Below, in pieces: positions 1 through 9,196 of a DNA stretch of 64,000 nucleotides. The stretch is from Paenibacillus sp. FSL K6-1330. GTDB lineage: Bacteria > Bacillota > Bacilli > Paenibacillales > Paenibacillaceae. The position numbers and the translations under genes are program-made. The stretch covers positions 1,717,501-1,781,500 of the forward strand of contig NZ_CP150269.1 of NCBI RefSeq assembly GCF_037976825.1. Direction: 5' to 3'. Within the stretch, counting starts at the first letter, position 1, and every line of letters starts with the position of its first letter. The notes under the pieces were generated by a model. It worked only from the letters and a program-made list of their open reading frames with translations. It made no database searches and was not told the DNA's origin.

Positions 1-698
1 TAAGAAATTACGATTTTACGCCTGCGTTTTACGATGGTTATTTTACCGCGGCTCAACCCGAACAAGGTTTGGCGACCGTAGGTTATAATTTGCAGGCCAT
101 AGGTCGGCATGACGGGGTTAATGAAAAGGGACTTGCCGCCGGGCTGCACTTTGTGAGCTTTGACGGATACCGGACGGGCCTGTCGCCATGGGTCGGCGTT
201 CGGATGATATTGGAATCATGCGCTACCGTAGAAGAAGTGTCTTATATGCTGCGCCATATTCCCCATGCGGCTTGCTATAACTTTTCAATAGGAGATGCAC
301 GAGGGAACATGGCCGTTGTCGAAGCAAGTCCGGATCAAGTCATTACCCGTGCGGGCGGGGAGGCGGCAATCGCCTGCGTTAACCATTACGAAGCGTTGAC
401 GGGTAAGAACAGGCCTTCCATCGAGCATTCCCTTGGGCGTAAACGTTACATCGATGGCCTGAATGCCACACAGTTGACCCAAATCGAAGCATTCGGTTTG
501 TTTAAGGAGCGAGAGTCCCCGTTGTTTTTTACGGATTACGACGATTTGTTCGGAACGCTGCATACCTTTTCGTACGCCTTCGAAGAAGGAAGAGTCATGA
601 CTTCGCTTGCTCAGGGCAGTGCGCTTGATTTTTCGTTCAGGGATTGGGTCGAGGGCAAGGATATCCCGGCAGCGGAGTTGACCGGACATATCGATTGA
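1..698 (+). CDS. C45/AAT-like Ntn hydrolase, C-terminal part (5'-truncated by window edge)
   Basis: The reading frame is open from base 3 and begins with an RNYDF motif. In the choloylglycine-hydrolase / acyl-CoA:6-aminopenicillanate acyltransferase (peptidase C45) superfamily this lies a short way after the catalytic N-terminal cysteine, so the start codon and nucleophile are to the left of the window. About 232 residues are visible. They include the GVNEKGLAAGLHF segment and the VNHY segment (about residue 128 of the visible part), both typical of these linear-amide C-N hydrolases. No membrane segment is seen. A TTG at base 69 could be mistaken for a start, but homology clearly continues upstream of it. 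A strong terminator follows the stop. The substrate cannot be read from the sequence. The family call is fairly safe; the specific activity is not. Confidence 0.75.
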   Translation, partial: RNYDFTPAFYDGYFTAAQPEQGLATVGYNLQAIGRHDGVNEKGLAAGLHFVSFDGYRTGLSPWVGVRMILESCATVEEVSYMLRHIPHAACYNFSIGDARGNMAVVEASPDQVITRAGGEAAIACVNHYEALTGKNRPSIEHSLGRKRYIDGLNATQLTQIEAFGLFKERESPLFFTDYDDLFGTLHTFSYAFEEGRVMTSLAQGSALDFSFRDWVEGKDIPAAELTGHID

Positions 699-713
699 CT
701 TTAAATCCATCAG

Positions 714-751
714 AGAAGCGCTTCTTCGCAGGTGAAGAAGCGCTTTTTTTT
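714..751 (+). terminator. Rho-independent terminator after the C45-like gene
   Basis: A perfect 12-bp stem (arms 716-727 and 734-745, aagcgcttcttc with gaagaagcgctt) is closed by a short loop and followed by eight T residues. It sits 18 bases after the stop codon of the first gene. Confidence 0.9.
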
Positions 752-1073
752 GTGCTGCTCGGGCTATTTCGAATTTGGAACATTCTGTGACATTGCCATC
801 GCGGGGGCTGCTGCGTTTTCTTTGGCCGATTTGTTTATGCTACACTGGATTAAAGGACGATCTCACTGAATGAACGTTATAACAAGGAATCTAACAACGG
901 AAAATGCACTGATACGAGGCATAGCACAATGATTGCGGCAGATGTCGAAGGACGTATCAATACACGGTGAACAGCCCTACGGCAAGATCTCCGGTTAAGC
1001 CTCCATTTGGGTTACATAAGTTTACATAACGATTCAAGCCGATATTGCAACCATGAGTTGGGAGTGGAGTAAC
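752..1073. promoter_or_regulatory. Upstream region of the MacB/FtsX-type ABC operon with 10-bp-phased direct repeats
   Basis: No gene is apparent here. The notable element is a pair of TTACATAA direct repeats at 1012-1019 and 1022-1029. They are one helical turn apart and about 45 bases before the likely start codon of the ATPase. Tandem repeats spaced this way are typical of OmpR-family response regulators, which often control such transporters. No such regulator is encoded nearby, so this is only a candidate. I could not pick a convincing -35/-10 pair. Confidence 0.3.
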
Positions 1074-1775
1074 ATGGCTTTTGTGAGCATGAAGGATGAA
1101 TATAAGCGCTACCGGATGGGAGAGACCACCATTGTAGCCAATGATGGAATCAACCTGGAGATCGAAAAAGGCGAGTTTGCGATCATTGTCGGTCCCAGCG
1201 GCGCAGGCAAATCCACGGTGCTGAATATATTGGGCGGCATGGATACCGCGGATGAGGGACAAGTGCTGGTGGATGGAACGGATATTGCCAGGTTTAACAG
1301 CAAGGAGTTGACCGGCTATCGGCGCAATGACGTCGGATTTGTGTTTCAATTTTATAACCTGGTTCCCAATCTGACGACCAAAGAAAATGTGGAACTGGCT
1401 TCGCAGATTTCTCCCCGGGCTTTGGACGCCGAACAAGTACTACGGGATGTCGGCCTTGGTAATCGTCTGAACAATTTTCCGGCACAGCTGTCCGGCGGGG
1501 AACAGCAGCGGGTAGCGATTGCCAGAGCACTCGCCAAGCAGCCGAAGCTGCTTCTCTGCGATGAACCCACGGGTGCGCTTGATTACCATACCGGAAAGCA
1601 GGTGCTGAAGCTGCTCCAAGACACCTGCCGCCATACCGGAACGACGGTTATCGTCATTACGCATAATTCTGCCCTGACGCCGATGGCGGATCGGGTCATC
1701 GAGATCAACAATGCCAAGGTTCGGAATATGATTTTGAATCCGACCCCCGTTTCTGTAGACAACATCGAGTGGTAG
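1074..1775 (+). CDS. ABC transporter ATP-binding protein (MacB/LolD type)
   Basis: This is a 233-residue cytoplasmic ATPase that should power the FtsX-type permease encoded 13 bases downstream. It has a Walker [10 protein letters not shown], a Q-loop [12 protein letters not shown] segment typical of the MacB/LolD/BceA class, an [15 protein letters not shown] signature, a Walker [13 protein letters not shown] and a switch histidine in VITHN. An in-frame ATG lies at 1053, but the ATG at 1074 has a purine-rich ribosome binding site (ggagtggag) just upstream and gives the usual N-terminus, so I use 1074. Transporters of this class export or remove peptides, or act mechanically on the envelope. 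The substrate is unknown here. Confidence 0.9.
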   Translation: MAFVSMKDEYKRYRMGETTIVANDGINLEIEKGEFAIIVGPSGAGKSTVLNILGGMDTADEGQVLVDGTDIARFNSKELTGYRRNDVGFVFQFYNLVPNLTTKENVELASQISPRALDAEQVLRDVGLGNRLNNFPAQLSGGEQQRVAIARALAKQPKLLLCDEPTGALDYHTGKQVLKLLQDTCRHTGTTVIVITHNSALTPMADRVIEINNAKVRNMILNPTPVSVDNIEW

Positions 1776-1788
1776 GGAGATACATATC

Positions 1789-4700
1789 ATGAAGAAAAGA
1801 GCGCTGTGGACTGATATTTTCCGGGAAATATCGCGGACAAAAGCTCGGTTTCTGTCCATTTTTGCCATTATTATGCTCGGCGTCGGTTTTTTTGCGGGGA
1901 TCAAAGCCACGGGTCCAGATATGCTGGACACCGCGGATCACTACTATAGCGATTTAAAGCTGATGGATCTTAAGGTTCAGTCCACCTTGGGTCTCGAACA
2001 AAGCGATATCGAGAAGCTGAAGTTGGTTGCCGGAGTGGATGAGGTTCAACCTGGCTATAGTACAGACGTATTCCTCGGTGACAGCGGGCGGATCGCGAAG
2101 GTCCTCTCCTATGACCCAGGAAATAATCTGAATCAATATGTGCTTACAGAAGGCCGAATGCCGGAGGCCACAGGGGAAATCGTCATCGACGCAGGAGACC
2201 GCGGAAATGAATTTAAACTGGGGGATCAGATTACCTTTACCAATCCGAATCAGGAAGTCAACCTCAAGAAAAAGTTTGACCACCTAACTTACACGGTTGT
2301 GGGAAGGGCGAAGAGTCCGCTGTTCATCAGCAGCATGAGCCGGGGAACGAGCGGCATCGGCAAGGGGACAGCGGATGTGTTCGCCGTTATACCGGAGAAG
2401 GACTTTAAACTATCTGTATATACGGAAGCCTACCTGACCTTTCAAGACACAGCTGAATCAGCTCCCTATACGCCTGAGTATGACGAGAAGATCAAACGGC
2501 ACAAAGAAGCGGTAGAACTGGCACTGGAGACCATGCCGCAGGAGCGGCTGACAGAGATTCGTGTCAACGGTCAGAAGAAGCTGGATGAGGCCATGGACAA
2601 AATCGAGGATGCCAAGAAACAGCTGGCCGATGCGGAGCAGAAGTTAAATGATGCGAAGGTCAAGCTGAATGAAGGCGAGCAATCCTACCGCGATGGCGTC
2701 AACAAGCTTCAAACCGAGCTGGACCAGGGGCAAGCCAAGCTGGATTCCGCGGCCAAAAAGCTTGCCCAAGGCAGAGCGGAGCTGAAGCGGAATCGGCAGC
2801 AGTTGGAGCAAGGACAATCCCAGCTTAAGATGGGTCAAAGTCAACTGGATCAACAAAAGTCGGAGCTGGCACCGAAGCTGGCACAAGGACAGCAATTAGC
2901 GAAGGCGCTGCAGCAAATCTCCGGTTTAGATCCGGAGGGCATACCGGAAGAGCAGAGGAAAGAACTGCTCTCGGCGGCTCAGGCGGCCGATCCGAAACTA
3001 GGAGCAGCTACTGCGGGTTTCATGGGAGGCGCATTGGATGGCGCTGCTTTGCAAAAGGCTGCTTCTGCGTTCCAGAGCGGTTTAAACGAAGCTTCCCTGC
3101 AACTGGATAACGCTCAGCAGAAGCTGCATGCAAGCCGAGCAGAGCTGAAAGAAGGACAAGCCAAACTTCGGGAAGCTGAGCGTCAGCTTGTGCAGGGTGA
3201 AGCTTCGTTGAAGCAAGGAACGGAGGAGCTTGCTGCGGCTAAACAGGCAGGGGAAGCCAAGCTCGCGGATGCGAAAGCGGAGCTTAGCGAAGGGCAGGAG
3301 GAGTACCAGGAGGGCCTAAAGAAATTTAATGAAGAAAAAGTAAAAGCTGAACGGGAAATCGCGGATGGCGAGAAGGAAGTGGCTGAGGGACAGAAGGAGC
3401 TGGATCAGCTCGAGCTGCCCAAAGTCTACGTTATGGACCGCAGCGTCAATCCGGGGTATACCGAGTACAGCGATAATGCAGACCGCTTATCTTCCATTGC
3501 AACGGCATTCCCGGTGTTCTTTTTCCTGATCGCCGCCCTCGTCAGCCTGACAACGATGACTCGGATGGTTGAGGAGCAGCGGCTGCAGATCGGAACCTTG
3601 AAAGCACTTGGATACAGCAACCGGGATGTGATGAAAAAATTTCTGGTCTATTCGACGCTGGCCAGTGTTGCGGCCTCAGCAGCCGGACTGGCTATCGGCT
3701 TCACCTTGTTTCCTGCGATTATCTATGATGCTTACGGCGCTTTATATAATCTGCCGGATGTGCGAACCCGTTTTTATCTCAGCTACAGCATTATCTCGAT
3801 TGTCGTGGCTGTGCTCTGTACGACCATGACAGCTTATGTGGCAACACGAGTGGAACTTCGAAGCAACGCTTCGGTCCTGATGCGTCCAAGAGCGCCTAAG
3901 AACGGATCCCGCATATGGCTGGAGCGAGTGCCTTGGATGTGGAACCGACTCGGTTTTATTGGAAAAGTAACCGCCCGCAATCTGTTCCGCTACAAGCAGC
4001 GGATGTTTATGACTGTCTGCGGCGTTGCCGGTTGCACGGCTCTGATTCTGACCGGTTTCGGTCTCAAGGATTCCATCGGGGATATCGCGCCGCTGCAATA
4101 CGGAAAGATCATGCAGCATCAAGCGACGGTTGTATTTCAAGACGATAACGGCGATAGCAGCATGCTGGAGGATTATAACAAGCGCATTGCGGATACGCCG
4201 GAGATTACGGGGATTTTGAATGTGACCCAAGAGGCGATGACCGCGACCGCCCCCGGGGTGAACGCCCAGGATGTGAGTTTGTTCGTGCCGCAATCGCCGG
4301 AGGAGATCGATTCCTTTATCGTCCTGAAATCCCGTGGGCAAGAGAAGACACTGTCACTGACGGATGACGGTGCGATCATTACCGAGAAGCTCGCCAAGCT
4401 GTTTGATCTCAAGATCGGCAGTACTTTCACCGTCCAGAACAGCGACAACGATCCTTATGAGATACGTGTAGCCGGGATAACGGAGAACTATGCCTTGCAT
4501 TACGTCTATATGACGCCGCTGTATTACAAAGAGATTTTTGATGCAGCGCCGGAAGTGAACAGTCAATTGCTGACGTATGACAACAACAATCACGATCCGG
4601 AGTGGGAGGACCAGCTTGGAGAAACGTTAACCGCAAGCCAGCGGGTGGCGATGGTCAGCTTCACGAGTGGAGTAAGCAATGCCTTTAGTGATACGATGGA

Positions 4701-5106
4701 CAGCATGAACGTCGTGGTGGTTGTCCTGATTGTATCTGCAGCAGCGCTCGCGTTTGTCGTCCTGTACAATCTGACGAATATTAACGTATCTGAGCGGATA
4801 CGGGAGCTGTCAACGATCAAGGTGCTTGGCTTCTATGATAAGGAAGTAACCATGTACATTTATCGCGAAAATATGATTCTGACCGTGCTGGGGATCATAG
4901 CGGGCAGTCTGGGAGGCGTGTTCCTGCACCGGTTCGTTCTCCTGACCGCGGAAGTGGACGCGATGATGTTCAGTCCCGCCATCCATGGAATCAGTTACGG
5001 CTATGCGGCACTGCTGACACTGTTGTTCTCGGCCATTGTCATGGCCTCCATGCATTACAAACTGAAGCGGATTGATATGATTGAAGCGCTGAAATCAGTG
5101 GAATAG
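1789..5106 (+). CDS. Giant FtsX-family ABC permease with long extracytoplasmic coiled coil
   Basis: This 1105-residue membrane protein is presumably the partner of the preceding ATPase. It has an N-terminal membrane segment at about residues 20-40 and an extracytoplasmic region. Residues about 255-545 are a long Lys/Glu/Gln/Ala-rich coiled coil with recurring A-K-L-x-x-G-Q patterns. Two FtsX-type membrane modules follow. The first starts near residue 567 and carries RLQIGTLKALGYSNRDV. The second occupies the last 130 or so residues and carries the equivalent RIRELSTIKVLGFYDKEV. Ordinary FtsX/MacB permeases are 400-650 residues, so this belongs to the large Firmicute subtype with an inserted stalk. 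An AGGGAG ribosome binding site precedes the ATG. A terminator follows. The stalk suggests reach across the cell wall, but that is inference. Confidence 0.88.
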   Translation: MKKRALWTDIFREISRTKARFLSIFAIIMLGVGFFAGIKATGPDMLDTADHYYSDLKLMDLKVQSTLGLEQSDIEKLKLVAGVDEVQPGYSTDVFLGDSGRIAKVLSYDPGNNLNQYVLTEGRMPEATGEIVIDAGDRGNEFKLGDQITFTNPNQEVNLKKKFDHLTYTVVGRAKSPLFISSMSRGTSGIGKGTADVFAVIPEKDFKLSVYTEAYLTFQDTAESAPYTPEYDEKIKRHKEAVELALETMPQERLTEIRVNGQKKLDEAMDKIEDAKKQLADAEQKLNDAKVKLNEGEQSYRDGVNKLQTELDQGQAKLDSAAKKLAQGRAELKRNRQQLEQGQSQLKMGQSQLDQQKSELAPKLAQGQQLAKALQQISGLDPEGIPEEQRKELLSAAQAADPKLGAATAGFMGGALDGAALQKAASAFQSGLNEASLQLDNAQQKLHASRAELKEGQAKLREAERQLVQGEASLKQGTEELAAAKQAGEAKLADAKAELSEGQEEYQEGLKKFNEEKVKAEREIADGEKEVAEGQKELDQLELPKVYVMDRSVNPGYTEYSDNADRLSSIATAFPVFFFLIAALVSLTTMTRMVEEQRLQIGTLKALGYSNRDVMKKFLVYSTLASVAASAAGLAIGFTLFPAIIYDAYGALYNLPDVRTRFYLSYSIISIVVAVLCTTMTAYVATRVELRSNASVLMRPRAPKNGSRIWLERVPWMWNRLGFIGKVTARNLFRYKQRMFMTVCGVAGCTALILTGFGLKDSIGDIAPLQYGKIMQHQATVVFQDDNGDSSMLEDYNKRIADTPEITGILNVTQEAMTATAPGVNAQDVSLFVPQSPEEIDSFIVLKSRGQEKTLSLTDDGAIITEKLAKLFDLKIGSTFTVQNSDNDPYEIRVAGITENYALHYVYMTPLYYKEIFDAAPEVNSQLLTYDNNNHDPEWEDQLGETLTASQRVAMVSFTSGVSNAFSDTMDSMNVVVVVLIVSAAALAFVVLYNLTNINVSERIRELSTIKVLGFYDKEVTMYIYRENMILTVLGIIAGSLGGVFLHRFVLLTAEVDAMMFSPAIHGISYGYAALLTLLFSAIVMASMHYKLKRIDMIEALKSVE

Positions 5107-5120
5107 ATATATGTTTCAAC

Positions 5121-5171
5121 AAGAGAGCCCTATTCGAGAGGAGACAATCCTGAAGAATAGGCTCTCTTTTT
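5121..5171 (+). terminator. Terminator after the FtsX-type permease
   Basis: Arms agagagccctattc and gaataggctctct pair with a single bulged base and are followed by five Ts. Confidence 0.85.
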
Positions 5172-5384
5172 CATCTCCGGTGTACAGCTCCCTACACATG
5201 TCAACCATTGCGTTTTGAAATGTGAATTCCTGTGATATTTTTAATCAGCCGGTAAGTTATAGGAGAAAATATATTATAATAGACATATCCAGCTCTTGTA
5301 CGAACTAATATTGCTACTACATGAAGACCAGTGGGTAATTGATGATAGAACATGATAAAGGTCTTCAGCCTCGGAGGAATGCAT

Positions 5385-7127
5385 ATGGGAATGGTCTTCT
5401 CGATCTTGAAAAAGTACCGCGTAGCAGCGATTGCGGCACTGGTCATGATGCTGATTGAGCTCACCGTTGAGCTGATTCAGCCGCTGCTCATCTCTAAAAT
5501 CATTGACGACGGCATTCAGAAACAGGATTTGTCCGTCGTATGGATGTGGGGAGCCGTTTTAACTGGAAGCGCTATTATTGCCTTTATAGCGGGGATATCC
5601 AGCTCTTTTTTTGCGGCGCATACGAGTCAGGGACTCGGCTATGATCTGCGTGATCAGCTGTATGAAAAGGTGCAGTCCTTCTCCTATTCGATTTTTAACC
5701 GGTTTGCTACCTCATCATTGATTACCAGACTTACGGGTGACGTCACCCAGATTCAGGATACGGTGTTCATGGGTTTACGGTTTATGACGCGTGTTCCGCT
5801 AGTTGTGCTGGGAAGCATTATCATGGCATTGGTCGTGAATGTGAAGCTGGGCATGCTGCTTGTCCTTACTGTGCCGTTGTTGTTTATTTTTATCGCTTGG
5901 ATTATGAAGCGGGCAGCGGATGCGTTCCGCAATGTACAGCAGCGACTGGATGCGGTAAACGGCGTCATCCAGGAGAATTTGACCGGGATTCGGTTGATTC
6001 GCGTATTCGTGCGCATGGGTCACGAGATTGAACGCTTTGCCCGTACCTCGGGCAAGCTGATGAGCACCACCGTCTCGACCTTGCGGTTAACGGAGACAAC
6101 GATGCCGTTTATACTTCTCATTATGAATGCCGGGATTATGGCGGTCCTGTGGTTTGGCCGCAAAGACATCGCGTCCGGCAGTGCCAGCGTCGGCGAAGTG
6201 GTTGCGGTAGTCAATTATTCCCTCCGCTGTATTGGCGCCATGTCCGCCCTGTCTTGGGTTGTCGTTGCCTTCTCCCGGGGACGCGCTTCCGCCCAGCGGA
6301 CGCAGGAAGTGTTAAAGACCGAAGAGGATGCAGCAAGCGCGGGCAAGGATAAAAATAAAAAGGTTGAAATTCAAGGGGGCGTGAAGTTCGAGCAAGTGAG
6401 CTTCAGCTACCCGGGCAGCGACATCGACGTGCTGACGGATATTTCCTTTGAAGCGAGGCCCGGAGAGCGGATCGCGATTATGGGAGCAACAGGTTCCGGC
6501 AAATCTTCGTTAGTACAGCTGATTCCACGGCTTTACGAGGAAGAGAAGGGGACCGTGCTCGTAGACGGAATGGATGCCGGATCGATCGATGAGGTGAATC
6601 TGCGCAGCAGCATCGGTTATGTGCCGCAGGAAGTGCTGCTCTTCTCCGGTACGGTCCGGGAGAACATTGCCTGGGGACGCGAGGATGCTTCCATGGAGGA
6701 AATTAAAGAAGCGGCGCGCAGAGCCCAAATCCATGATACCATCGAGCATTTGCCTAAGGGCTATGACACGATGCTGGGCCAGCGGGGAGTCAACTTGTCC
6801 GGCGGGCAGAAGCAGCGCTTGTCCATTGCACGAGCACTTGTACGAAAGCCCGCCATCCTTATTCTGGACGACAGCACCAGCGCCCTTGACGTCCGTACGG
6901 AAGGTGCCCTGCTGGATGCCCTGAAGGATTTGTCCTGCACGACGTTTTTGATCACGCAGAAGATCAGCTCGACCACTTCGGCTGATTTGATTCTGCTGCT
7001 GGATGATGGGCGTTTGATTGGAAAAGGGAACCACGACGCTTTGATGGAAAGTTCCGCTCTTTATCGACGCATCTATGAATCCCAATACGGAGAGGAGGCG
7101 CAGCAGCATGCTCAAGGCATTCACTGA
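5385..7127 (+). CDS. ABC exporter half-transporter, degenerate-site subunit
   Basis: This 580-residue protein has six N-terminal membrane helices fused to an ATPase domain. With the next gene it forms a heterodimeric type IV exporter of the BmrC/BmrD, LmrC/LmrD or TM287/288 kind. The ATPase has a canonical Walker A GATGSGKSS and signature NLSGGQKQR. However, the Walker B ends LILDDSTSALD, with Asp in place of the catalytic Glu, and the switch histidine is replaced by Gln (LITQKISS). This is the half that supplies the catalytically dead Walker site. An ATG exists at 5352, but GGAGG at 5373-5377 is placed correctly only for the ATG at 5385. Transported compounds in this class are mostly drugs, lipids or peptides; the substrate here is unknown. 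Confidence 0.9.
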   Translation: MGMVFSILKKYRVAAIAALVMMLIELTVELIQPLLISKIIDDGIQKQDLSVVWMWGAVLTGSAIIAFIAGISSSFFAAHTSQGLGYDLRDQLYEKVQSFSYSIFNRFATSSLITRLTGDVTQIQDTVFMGLRFMTRVPLVVLGSIIMALVVNVKLGMLLVLTVPLLFIFIAWIMKRAADAFRNVQQRLDAVNGVIQENLTGIRLIRVFVRMGHEIERFARTSGKLMSTTVSTLRLTETTMPFILLIMNAGIMAVLWFGRKDIASGSASVGEVVAVVNYSLRCIGAMSALSWVVVAFSRGRASAQRTQEVLKTEEDAASAGKDKNKKVEIQGGVKFEQVSFSYPGSDIDVLTDISFEARPGERIAIMGATGSGKSSLVQLIPRLYEEEKGTVLVDGMDAGSIDEVNLRSSIGYVPQEVLLFSGTVRENIAWGREDASMEEIKEAARRAQIHDTIEHLPKGYDTMLGQRGVNLSGGQKQRLSIARALVRKPAILILDDSTSALDVRTEGALLDALKDLSCTTFLITQKISSTTSADLILLLDDGRLIGKGNHDALMESSALYRRIYESQYGEEAQQHAQGIH

Positions 7128-8967
7128 ACCGTTTCGTCATCCAAGACCGAAGATCGATCTTGGCAACAATAAGGATGGCGGCAAGGGCGGTAAGCCAAAA
7201 GCCAAGGCCAAAAACTGGTCGGCTACCCTCTCCAGAATATGGGCTTATCTTGCCCGCCGCAAAGGGAAGCTCGCACTTGTACTGCTGATGGTGATGTTCA
7301 GTTCGGGCCTGGCGCTGCTCGGTCCCTATCTGCTCGGCGTCGGGGTGGACAAATTTCTGGATGATGTGCGTAATCCGGACAGCTCCATCGACTCGGCCTG
7401 GTTGTATTTTCTCGTTGGCCTGGCCGCCGTCTATGTCCTTCAGGCTTTAACCACCTGGCTGCACAACGTCTGGATGATCGGCATCGCTCAAGAAACGGTG
7501 TACCGGATGCGGATGGATCTGTTCACGCATCTGCACAGGCTCCCGATACCGTTCTATGGCAAGCGCCAACAGGGTGAGATCATGAGCCGTCTGACGAACG
7601 ATATCGAGAACGTGAGCTCAACGCTGAACAGCTCAGCCATTCAAATCTTCTCGAGCGCGCTGACCTTAATCGGTACATTATCCGTCATGTTATGGCTTAG
7701 CCCGCTGCTTACGCTACTGACCTTCCTGGTTGTGCCGCTGATGATGATGGGGATGCGCTGGATCACCCGACGGACAGGCCCCTTGTTCAAAGAGCGTCAA
7801 CGCAACCTGGGGGATCTGAACGGGTATATTGAAGAAACGCTGTCAGGACAGCGGATCATTAAGGCTTTTTCCCAGGAAGAACGGGTTGTCCGCGAATTCG
7901 ATGAGCGCAATCAACGGATTCGCCTTTCGGGCTTCTGGGCGCAGAGCATCTCAGGCTTTATTCCGAAACTGATGAACGGGCTCAACAACTTGAGCTTTGC
8001 GATCGTAGCGGGAATTGGCGGCATCATGGCGATCCAGGGACATATTACGATCGGCGTCATCATTATATTTGAGAGTTACGCGCGACAGTTTACGAGACCG
8101 CTGAACGATCTGGCGAACCAATGGAATACGCTGCTGTCAGCCATCGCGGGTGCGGAACGCGTATTCGAAGTGCTGGATGAAGAGGTTGAAGCGAAGGATG
8201 AAGGGGCTGCTGTCACGCTGAAAAGCGTGGAGGGTGCGGTGAAGTTCGACAACGTATCGTTTTCTTATGAAAAAGACGGAGACACGCTGGAAGGAATCAG
8301 CTTTGAAGCGAAACCCGGCGAGATGATTGCGCTGGTCGGTCCGACCGGTGCAGGGAAAACCACCTTAATTCAGCTTCTATCCCGGTTCTACGATCCGGAC
8401 AGTGGAAGCATAACCCTCGACGGGCGGGATATTTCTTCGATTCGCAGGGAGAGCCTGCGCTCGCAGATGGCTTTTGTGCTGCAGGATTCCTTCCTTTTCC
8501 AGGGCACGATCCGTGAGAATATCCGCTTCGGACGGCTGGATGCCACCGATGAGGAAGTGGAAGAAGCCGCGAAGCTGGCCAATGCCCACTCGTTTATCGT
8601 GCGGATGAAGGACGGTTATGACAAGAAACTCAAGCCTGACGGCAGCGGCATCAGCCAAGGCCAGAAGCAGTTGCTTGCGATCGCGAGGGCGATTCTGGCC
8701 AACCCTTCCATGCTGGTGCTGGATGAAGCGACAAGCAGCATCGATACGGTAACGGAGATCAAGATCCAGGAAGGATTGCAGCGGTTAATGAAGGGAAGGA
8801 CGAGCTTCGTGATTGCCCATCGTCTAAATACGATCCGCTCGGCGGACCGCATCCTGGTGCTGAAGGATGGGCACCTGCTGGAACAAGGCTCTCATGATGA
8901 ACTGCTGAAGCAGGGAGGGTTCTACAGCGACCTGTATTACGGCCAGTTGAAACGAGCGGCTATGTAA
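7108..8967 (+). CDS. ABC exporter half-transporter, catalytically competent subunit
   Basis: This 619-residue partner of the preceding gene overlaps its end by 20 bases, which suggests translational coupling. A charged, lysine-rich N-terminal extension of about 40 residues precedes six membrane helices and the ATPase domain. Walker A is GPTGAGKTT, Walker B VLDEATSSID keeps the catalytic Glu, and the switch His is present (VIAHRLNT). The signature is altered to ISQGQKQLL. The altered signature faces the Asp-type Walker B of the partner, so the two degenerate halves meet in one site and the two canonical halves in the other. The start at 7108 follows AGGAGG at 7093-7098. The ATG at 7075 lies upstream of that site and is unlikely. 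Confidence 0.9.
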   Translation: MLKAFTEPFRHPRPKIDLGNNKDGGKGGKPKAKAKNWSATLSRIWAYLARRKGKLALVLLMVMFSSGLALLGPYLLGVGVDKFLDDVRNPDSSIDSAWLYFLVGLAAVYVLQALTTWLHNVWMIGIAQETVYRMRMDLFTHLHRLPIPFYGKRQQGEIMSRLTNDIENVSSTLNSSAIQIFSSALTLIGTLSVMLWLSPLLTLLTFLVVPLMMMGMRWITRRTGPLFKERQRNLGDLNGYIEETLSGQRIIKAFSQEERVVREFDERNQRIRLSGFWAQSISGFIPKLMNGLNNLSFAIVAGIGGIMAIQGHITIGVIIIFESYARQFTRPLNDLANQWNTLLSAIAGAERVFEVLDEEVEAKDEGAAVTLKSVEGAVKFDNVSFSYEKDGDTLEGISFEAKPGEMIALVGPTGAGKTTLIQLLSRFYDPDSGSITLDGRDISSIRRESLRSQMAFVLQDSFLFQGTIRENIRFGRLDATDEEVEEAAKLANAHSFIVRMKDGYDKKLKPDGSGISQGQKQLLAIARAILANPSMLVLDEATSSIDTVTEIKIQEGLQRLMKGRTSFVIAHRLNTIRSADRILVLKDGHLLEQGSHDELLKQGGFYSDLYYGQLKRAAM

Positions 8968-9115
8968 TATTGCACCAGTGCCAAGGTAGAGGAGTGTACC
9001 ATCAACGTCCAGCATCACTTGCAGCCGCGGTTTCCGCAATGAGGTTACCCGGCATAGACTATGGTTGTCTGTTGAGGACATCATGCCATATTGGAACATG
9101 CATTAAAATAGAATC

Positions 9116-9165
9116 AAAACCACCGGAGAGGCTTGAAGAAGCCTATTGTTACTCCGGTGGTTTTT
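9116..9165. terminator. Terminator after the heterodimeric exporter
   Basis: Arms aaaaccaccggag and ctccggtggtttt pair and are followed by a T-run on the plus strand. The complementary A-run on the left side makes it usable in both directions, which suits the convergent MFS gene. Confidence 0.85.
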
Positions 9166-9196
9166 CTATTGACCTGGTTAATCTGTTGTTCTCTCC

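Noticed and set aside
5342..5458. A 39-codon frame overlapping the start of the first exporter subunit, as a BmrB-like leader peptide
   Set aside because: It has no ribosome binding site, and I saw no terminator/antiterminator structure in the leader.
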